Shown piece by piece: positions 59,054 to 64,000 of a stretch of DNA of 64,000 nt. The notes beneath the pieces were generated by a model, which saw only the letters and a list, made by a program, of their open reading frames with translations, ran no database searches and was not told the DNA's origin. Within the stretch, counting starts at the first letter, position 1, and every line of letters starts with the position of its first letter. The DNA lies in the NCBI RefSeq assembly GCF_903914075.1, contig NZ_CAIWNQ010000009.1, positions 146,183 to 210,182 on the forward strand, given 5' to 3'. The DNA comes from Ruegeria sp. THAF57 (GTDB lineage: Bacteria; Pseudomonadota; Alphaproteobacteria; Rhodobacterales; Rhodobacteraceae). Position numbers and translations under genes: made by a program.

Positions 59054-60166
59054 ATGACTGTACCGAATTTGGATTTAGACGGGCTTTGGCTCGGGCGGAT
59101 CGAGCGTGCCGGGATTGGCCCCTGTGTCGTCACTCTGCGGGATGGGAATGTGATCGACATCACGTCGAAAGCCTCCCCAACTGTCCGGGATATTCTGGAA
59201 CGCGACGATGCAGCCGATTATGTGCGCACTGTCCAAGGCGAAGATGTCGGCCCGCTGGACGCAGGCCACCAATGGCTCGCCCCATGCGACTTGCAGGCGG
59301 TAAAGGCGTGCGGGGTCACATTTGCCGGGTCGATGGTCGAGCGCGTGATTGAGGAACAGGCCGCCGGTGATCCGGCCAAGGCCGAGGCGATCAGGTCGCG
59401 CATCGGAGACCGGATCGGAGACAGCCTGTCCAACATCGTGCCTGGGTCAGATGCCGCGGAACAAGTCAAGCAAGCACTAATCGCCGAAGGTCTCTGGAGC
59501 CAGTATCTTGAAGTTGGGATCGGCCCCGATGCCGAAGTGTTTTCCAAGGCGCAGGTTCTGTCCTCGGTTGGGCATGGCGCGGATGTTGGCCTCCACCCGA
59601 TTTCAACCTGGAACAACCCCGAGCCAGAGGTCGTTCTGGCGGTGACCTCGCGCGGTGAAATCAGAGGGGCGACCTTGGGTAACGACGTCAACCTGCGTGA
59701 CGTTGAAGGTCGCTCGGCCCTGTTGCTAAGCAAAGCCAAAGACAACAATGCATCTTGCGCGATCGGTCCAATGATCCGGTTGTTCGATAACGGATTCACC
59801 TTGGATGACGTTCGTCAGGCTGAACTGACGTTGACTGTCACCGGACCGGACGGGTTTGTCCTGAATGGCAGCTCCTCGATGTCACAGATCAGTCGCGACC
59901 CCGCCGATCTTGTGAAGCAGACGATTGGACGCCACCACCAATATCCCGATGGGCTGATGCTGTTTCTCGGTACGCTCTTCGCTCCGACCCAAGACAGGGA
60001 CACGCCTGGCGGTGGATTCACGCACAAACTTGGCGATGTCGTCACCATTGCCAATGACCAACTGGGCGCGCTGACGAACACCGTGCGCCTGTCGACAGAC
60101 TGCCCCGAATGGACCTTTGGGGCATCACACCTGATGCGAAACCTGGCCCATCGCGGCCTGTTGTAA
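59054..60166 (+). CDS. FAH-family 2-keto-3-deoxy-pentonate dehydratase-like enzyme
   Basis: A 370-residue fumarylacetoacetate-hydrolase-fold protein. NNPEPEVVLAVTSRGEI and ATLGNDVNLRDVEGRSALLL hold the metal ligands; RHHQYPDGLMLFLGTLFAPT and WTFGASHLMRNLAHRGLL are close to XylX, the 2-keto-3-deoxy-D-xylonate dehydratase of the Weimberg pathway. It would turn a 5-carbon 2-keto-3-deoxy acid into 2-ketoglutarate semialdehyde, the substrate of the next gene's product. ATG 59054 is chosen; an upstream start overlaps the lactonase. Confidence 0.85.
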   Translation: MTVPNLDLDGLWLGRIERAGIGPCVVTLRDGNVIDITSKASPTVRDILERDDAADYVRTVQGEDVGPLDAGHQWLAPCDLQAVKACGVTFAGSMVERVIEEQAAGDPAKAEAIRSRIGDRIGDSLSNIVPGSDAAEQVKQALIAEGLWSQYLEVGIGPDAEVFSKAQVLSSVGHGADVGLHPISTWNNPEPEVVLAVTSRGEIRGATLGNDVNLRDVEGRSALLLSKAKDNNASCAIGPMIRLFDNGFTLDDVRQAELTLTVTGPDGFVLNGSSSMSQISRDPADLVKQTIGRHHQYPDGLMLFLGTLFAPTQDRDTPGGGFTHKLGDVVTIANDQLGALTNTVRLSTDCPEWTFGASHLMRNLAHRGLL

Positions 60167-60176
60167 GAGAGAATTC

Positions 60177-61682
60177 ATGATGTTGACCGGAAAACACCTG
60201 ATCGCTGGCGAATGGGTCAGTGCAGACACGACTTTTGCCTCTGAACCCGCGCATGGGCCAAGCCATGATTTTTCTGTGGGCACGGCAGCACTTGTCGATA
60301 CCGCAGTCGAAGCGGCAGAAACCGCATTTGCCACCTTTGGCTGGTCCTCTCGCACCGAGCGCGCCACGCTTTTGCGCAAGATCGCAGATGAGATTGACGC
60401 GCGCGGAGATGCCATCACCGAAATCGGCACACAGGAAACCGGTCTGCCCGAAGCACGGCTGCAGGGCGAACGTGGCCGCACCGTTGGGCAATTGCGCCTG
60501 TTTGCCGATCACATCGAGGCCGGAGATTATCTGGACCATCGCCATGACCCCGCGATGCCCGACCGTGCCCCCCTACCCCGACCGGACCTGCGGATGATCC
60601 AGCGCCCGTTGGGTCCGGTGGCGGTATTTGGAGCGTCGAACTTTCCGTTGGCCTTTTCGGTTGCCGGGGGCGACACGGCCGCGGCGTTGGCCGCAGGATG
60701 CCCCGTCGTCGTCAAAGGACACTCGGCCCATCCCGGCACCGGCGAGATCGTCGCGCAGGCCATCGACGCCGCGATCAAGGCGACCGGCGTTCATCCCGGC
60801 GTGTTCTCTTTGGTTCAGGGCGGCAAACGCGATGTGGGCACTCGCTTGGTACAACATCCATTGATCCGTGCGGTTGGCTTTACCGGAAGTCTGGCCGGAG
60901 GGCGCGCCCTGTTTGATCTATGTGCGCAGCGTGACGAGCCCATCCCGTTCTTCGGAGAATTGGGATCGGTCAATCCAATGTTCGTGCTGCCGCAAGCCGC
61001 CTCCGCCAGAGGGGCAGAGATTGGCACCGCATGGTCAGGGTCTCTGACCATGGGGGCCGGCCAGTTCTGCACCAATCCCGGCATTGCCGTCATCGTTGAT
61101 GGCCCTGATGCTGATGCGTTTCAGGCCGCTGTCGAAACCGGCCTGTCCGCTGTGGCCGAGCAAACCATGCTGACCGACGGGATCGCCGCCGCCTACCGGG
61201 ACGGTGTGTCCCGCGTCGCGGCAGGGACCGGGGTTTCCAAAATCATCGGGACTGCGTGCGAAACCCGCGATGCGGCCCCTTACCTGTTCGCCGTTTCGGG
61301 CGAGGATTGGCTGTCCGACCACAAGTTGCAGGAAGAAGTCTTTGGTCCACTGGGAATTATCGTGCGCGTAAAGGACACCGCGCAAATGCAGCAGATCGCA
61401 CGCTCTATCGAAGGGCAACTGACCTGCACACTGCACCTCGACGAAGACGACATGGCGGACGCCCGTGCCCTGTTGCCTTTGCTGGAACGCAAAGCGGGAC
61501 GCCTTCTGGCCAACAGCTTTCCCACGGGTGTAGAAGTTTGCGATAGCATGGTTCACGGCGGTCCCTACCCGGCCTCAACCAATTTTGGCGCAACTTCGGT
61601 TGGCACATTGTCCATCCGGCGCTTTTTGCGGCCCGTCTGCTATCAGGACATCCCGACGTCCCTTCTACCCGAGCAACTATAA
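60177..61682 (+). CDS. 2-Ketoglutarate semialdehyde dehydrogenase-type ALDH
   Basis: A 501-residue aldehyde dehydrogenase. Nucleophile C298 in GAGQFCTNPGI and general base E261 in FFGELGSVNP. The FCTNPG loop with GQFC is characteristic of the 2-ketoglutarate semialdehyde dehydrogenases of pentose and hydroxyproline routes. VFGASNFPLAFSVAGGDTA binds NAD(P). Start ATG 60177 or 60180. It completes conversion of a pentose to 2-ketoglutarate. Confidence 0.9.
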   Translation: MMLTGKHLIAGEWVSADTTFASEPAHGPSHDFSVGTAALVDTAVEAAETAFATFGWSSRTERATLLRKIADEIDARGDAITEIGTQETGLPEARLQGERGRTVGQLRLFADHIEAGDYLDHRHDPAMPDRAPLPRPDLRMIQRPLGPVAVFGASNFPLAFSVAGGDTAAALAAGCPVVVKGHSAHPGTGEIVAQAIDAAIKATGVHPGVFSLVQGGKRDVGTRLVQHPLIRAVGFTGSLAGGRALFDLCAQRDEPIPFFGELGSVNPMFVLPQAASARGAEIGTAWSGSLTMGAGQFCTNPGIAVIVDGPDADAFQAAVETGLSAVAEQTMLTDGIAAAYRDGVSRVAAGTGVSKIIGTACETRDAAPYLFAVSGEDWLSDHKLQEEVFGPLGIIVRVKDTAQMQQIARSIEGQLTCTLHLDEDDMADARALLPLLERKAGRLLANSFPTGVEVCDSMVHGGPYPASTNFGATSVGTLSIRRFLRPVCYQDIPTSLLPEQL

Positions 61683-61690
61683 GGAACCGC

Positions 61691-62446
61691 ATGACATCAG
61701 GACAACCCTCCCTTCGTCTTGCTGGTAAAACCGCCCTGATCACCGCCGCGGGTCAGGGCATTGGCCGTGCAACTGCCGAATTATTTGCGGCCGAAGGGGC
61801 CCGTGTAATCGCCAGCGACATCAATGAGGCTTCACTGGCCGAATTGGGCAGCATTCCCGGTATCGAGCCGCTTAAGCTGGACGTAACGGACAATGAAGCC
61901 GTGGCAACAGCTGCGGCCAACCTGCCAAATCTGGACGTTCTGTTTAATTGCGCAGGCTTTGTTGCCAGCGGATCAATTCTGGAATGCAGCGAAAAGGACT
62001 GGGACTTCAGTTTTGACCTCAACGTCAAAGCAATGTTCAGACTGATCCAGCTAACCCTGCCCGGAATGCTCAAAGAAGGTGGCGGGTCGATCATCAATAT
62101 GTCGTCCGTCGCATCATCCATGAAGGGCGTACCGAACAGGTTTGCCTATTGCGCATCAAAAGCGGCCGTGATCGGCCTGACCAAGTCCGTCGCTGCCGAT
62201 TTCGTAACCCAAGGAATCCGGTGTAACGCGATTTGTCCGGGGACGGTCGACAGCCCAAGCCTGCACGACCGTTTGCGCGCAACGGGTGACTACGACCAAG
62301 CAATGACTGACTTTATCACGCGGCAACCGATGGGCCGGATCGGCACACCGGAAGAAATAGCCGAACTTGCACTGTATCTCGCAAGTGACGCCAGTAGATA
62401 TACCTCGGGACAACCATTCGCAGTCGACGGCGGTTGGACCATCTGA
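61691..62446 (+). CDS. SDR dehydrogenase, 2-keto-3-deoxy-L-fuconate dehydrogenase type
   Basis: A 251-residue classical short-chain dehydrogenase. Cofactor loop TAAGQGIGRA (18-27), catalytic S139 region INMSSVASS, Y153 and K157 in AYCASKAA. The N-terminus LAGKTALITAAGQGIG and the C-terminus YTSGQPFAVDGGWTI match 2-keto-3-deoxy-L-fuconate (and L-rhamnonate) dehydrogenases, which oxidise to the 2,4-diketo acid. It lies directly before the hydrolase that would cleave that acid. Confidence 0.88.
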   Translation: MTSGQPSLRLAGKTALITAAGQGIGRATAELFAAEGARVIASDINEASLAELGSIPGIEPLKLDVTDNEAVATAAANLPNLDVLFNCAGFVASGSILECSEKDWDFSFDLNVKAMFRLIQLTLPGMLKEGGGSIINMSSVASSMKGVPNRFAYCASKAAVIGLTKSVAADFVTQGIRCNAICPGTVDSPSLHDRLRATGDYDQAMTDFITRQPMGRIGTPEEIAELALYLASDASRYTSGQPFAVDGGWTI

Positions 62447-62464
62447 ACGGAAAGGGACCATGAA

Positions 62465-63307
62465 ATGAAACTGCTGAGGCACGGAACTGTGGGGGCAGAA
62501 AAACCCGGCATTCTGGACGAGGACGGCAATATCCGCGACCTATCAGGCATCGTTGACGATATCTCAGGCCCGGTTCTGAGCGACGAAAGCCTGAGCCGCT
62601 TGCGGGCTGTGGACGTCGCCAACTTGCCGCTTGTTGCGGCAGACACACGTATAGGGTCCTGCGTCGGACACGTGGGCAAGTTTATCTGCATTGGCTTGAA
62701 TTATGCCGACCACGCCGCTGAAAGCGGAATGGCATTGCCGGATGAACCCGTAATCTTTTTCAAGGCGACATCGGCCATCATCGGACCCTACGACACCGTG
62801 GAAATCCCACGCAATTCAGTCAAGACCGATTGGGAAGTGGAATTGGGCGTCGTCATCGGGAAAGTGGCAAAATATGTCTCAGAGGCCGAAGCTCTGGATT
62901 ACGTGGCCGGATATTGCGTGATCAATGATCTGTCCGAAAGGGACTTTCAGTTGCATCATTCAGGTCAGTGGGTCAAAGGGAAGTCCGCAGACACTTTCGG
63001 CCCGATCGGCCCTTGGCTAGTCACACGCGACGAAGTACCAGACCCGCAGAACCTGCCGATGTACCTAGAGGTCAACGGGCATCGGTATCAGGACGGGTCG
63101 ACCAAGACGATGCATTTCGGCGTCGCGACCGTTATTTCGCACCTGTCGCAGTTCATGTCCCTGCAGCCGGGGGATGTCATTTCAACTGGAACACCGCCGG
63201 GTGTTGGCATGGGTCAGAACCCTGCGACTTATCTGAAACCCGGTGACAAGATGGAACTGGGGATCGAAGGGCTGGGCATTCAACGGCAGAACGTTGCAGC
63301 CGGATAA
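62465..63307 (+). CDS. FAH-family 2,4-diketo-3-deoxy-aldonate hydrolase type
   Basis: A 280-residue FAH-fold hydrolase. FICIGLNYADHAAESGM, EPVIFFKATSAIIGPYDTVE, WEVELGVVIGKVAKYVSE (metal ligands) and ISTGTPPGVGMGQNP are conserved. Homologues cleave 2,4-diketo-3-deoxy-L-fuconate into pyruvate and lactate. Together with the SDR it forms a branch for six-carbon deoxy acids, alongside the 2-ketoglutarate branch of the preceding genes. It is the last gene of the operon. Confidence 0.88.
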   Translation: MKLLRHGTVGAEKPGILDEDGNIRDLSGIVDDISGPVLSDESLSRLRAVDVANLPLVAADTRIGSCVGHVGKFICIGLNYADHAAESGMALPDEPVIFFKATSAIIGPYDTVEIPRNSVKTDWEVELGVVIGKVAKYVSEAEALDYVAGYCVINDLSERDFQLHHSGQWVKGKSADTFGPIGPWLVTRDEVPDPQNLPMYLEVNGHRYQDGSTKTMHFGVATVISHLSQFMSLQPGDVISTGTPPGVGMGQNPATYLKPGDKMELGIEGLGIQRQNVAAG

Positions 63308-63344
63308 ACCGGCTTTCGAACCCGGAAAACACCTTTGCATCCGA

Positions 63345-63367
63345 GCCCCGAACCATGTGTTCGGGGC
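63345..63367. terminator. Hairpin between convergent genes, possible terminator
   Basis: GCCCCGAAC (63345-63353) pairs with GTTCGGGGC (63359-63367), 5-base loop. A smaller hairpin CCGG-ATAAA-CCGG follows the hydrolase stop at about 63299-63312. Neither has a clear T-tract. Their position between the hydrolase and the minus-strand lipoprotein gene suggests transcription ends here. Confidence 0.45.
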
Positions 63368-63445
63368 AATCCTTCCAGCAAGTGTTCCCACAGATTCAAC
63401 CCAAATAGGAAATTCAACCAAGACGGCGCATCCGACTAAATGTGG

Positions 63446-63688
63446 TCAGTGGCAGGCCGCTTGACCTGCATACATCCCCAGACCCGCGCCGGCTGCGGTA
63501 GACAAAGCCTTGCCTGTTCCACCACCGAACCGGTTGCCAACCACTCCACCAAGTGCGGCACCGCCCAGAACACCCGCAGCGCAGCGCGCATCATGCTGTA
63601 GTTGGGCCTGAGTTGGCGTTGTTGGGACCCCACATGCCGCCAAGAACAACGATCCGCCAACAATGCTGGTCAACACCACCTTTTTCAT
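63446..63688 (-). CDS. Small glycine-zipper lipoprotein
   Basis: An 80-residue protein. The signal MKKVVLTSIVGGSLFLAAC ends in a lipobox (LAAC), giving a lipidated Cys at residue 19. The rest is a glycine-zipper segment (GVLGGAALGGVVGNRFGGG, GKALSTAAGAGLGMYAG) of the 17 kDa antigen / SlyB type, likely inserted in or bound to the outer membrane. ATG 63688 is chosen because the lipobox is then correctly placed; a longer frame from 63769 adds an unrelated leader. Confidence 0.8.
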   Translation of the reverse strand: MKKVVLTSIVGGSLFLAACGVPTTPTQAQLQHDARCAAGVLGGAALGGVVGNRFGGGTGKALSTAAGAGLGMYAGQAACH

Positions 63689-63926
63689 CCTGATCGCCTC
63701 TGATTTTGTCCAATGGGATACCTGATTAGGTGGTCCGTGAGCGGTTTCCCTGCAAGGCTCCAACCGCAATATTAAGCAACCGTAATCTTATCTTAATATA
63801 CTCACTTGGCGCTGAGCTTCTCAGTCAATGCGCGCAAGGGTGTGGATTCAGGGTATTCGTCATTTTCGTCCTGCGTGTGCGACCCCTCTCACAGAGTTTG
63901 GATCAAGGTCGCACCCCGACTGGATT

Positions 63927-64000
63927 TCACCGCTTCAGGATCGAAGCCCCCGCGTATTCGGCGACTTCGCCCAGTGATTCCTCGATGCGGATCAGTTGGT
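63927..64000 (-). CDS. C-terminal end of an unidentified gene, cut by window edge
   Basis: On the minus strand an open frame enters from the right edge and stops at 63927. The last 23 residues, with IRIEESLGEVAEYAG and a final SILKR, read like ordinary coding sequence. Too little is present for a family call. About 240 bp separate it from the lipoprotein start, with no other feature seen. Confidence 0.45.
   Translation of the reverse strand, partial: QLIRIEESLGEVAEYAGASILKR

Noticed and set aside
1..64000. Mobile elements, CRISPR arrays, tRNA or rRNA genes
   Set aside because: I looked for transposase or integrase motifs, regularly spaced repeats and RNA gene signatures by eye and found none convincing.

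Overview
The window looks like chromosomal DNA from an alphaproteobacterium of the Rhodobacterales / Roseobacter type. This is judged from protein character, tight ATGA-coupled operons and moderately GC-rich coding sequence; no rRNA or other taxonomic marker is present. I see no insertion sequence, phage gene, tRNA, rRNA or CRISPR array.

1-3.7 kb: the 3' end of a TTC38-type repeat protein, then a CbbR-type LysR regulator divergent from a phosphoglycerate kinase paralogue and a CbbY phosphatase. No RuBisCO or phosphoribulokinase is in the window.

3.7-32.7 kb: an accessory metabolic island. It holds five scattered members of the 'Nit1' nitrogen-starvation gene set (MSMEG_0568 radical SAM, sll0787 AIR-synthase-like, MSMEG_0567 GNAT, MSMEG_0565 glycosyltransferase, MSMEG_0572) plus a LnmK-like protein, but not the Nit1 nitrilase. 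In the same island are a cobalt-type nitrile hydratase (beta, alpha, His-tailed accessory protein) and a CbiM cobalt permease. There is a probable coenzyme M pathway: a ComA-like phosphosulfolactate synthase, two aspartase/fumarase-superfamily lyases, an unknown protein, a flavin disulfide reductase and a PLP lyase. All three subunits of an FdrA/AllG/AllH carbamoyltransferase with a carbamate kinase are present but split between two loci. A Tat-exported cysteine hydrolase and a protein of three fused RidA domains follow. Several of these units share an AT-rich motif, TATA(C/G)GAAATA, twice or three times as a 25-bp dyad, in the intergenic regions between 1.7 and 31.4 kb. This suggests one regulon.

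32.8-45.4 kb: a second cobalt nitrile hydratase (alpha, beta, accessory) forms the tail of an operon with a polyamine-type ABC importer and an agmatinase-family ureohydrolase. A LysR regulator and a nitrilase-superfamily hydrolase are divergent from it. Next come a membrane-anchored winged-helix/TPR protein, a Tat-exported metallo-beta-lactamase-fold hydrolase and a COG0523 GTPase.

45.4-63.4 kb: sugar catabolism. A remnant of a Gfo/Idh/MocA dehydrogenase precedes a CUT2-type sugar importer with an IclR regulator. A second CUT2 importer is co-oriented with a UxaA-family sugar-acid dehydratase. Divergent from that is a GntR regulator and a seven-gene operon (aldose dehydrogenase, FucU mutarotase, lactonase, two FAH-family enzymes, a semialdehyde dehydrogenase, an SDR) that fits oxidative L-fucose / D-arabinose breakdown.

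63.4-64 kb: a small glycine-zipper lipoprotein and the 3' end of an unidentified gene. Product names are from pattern recognition of translated sequence without database searches. Pathway statements beyond family level are inference.
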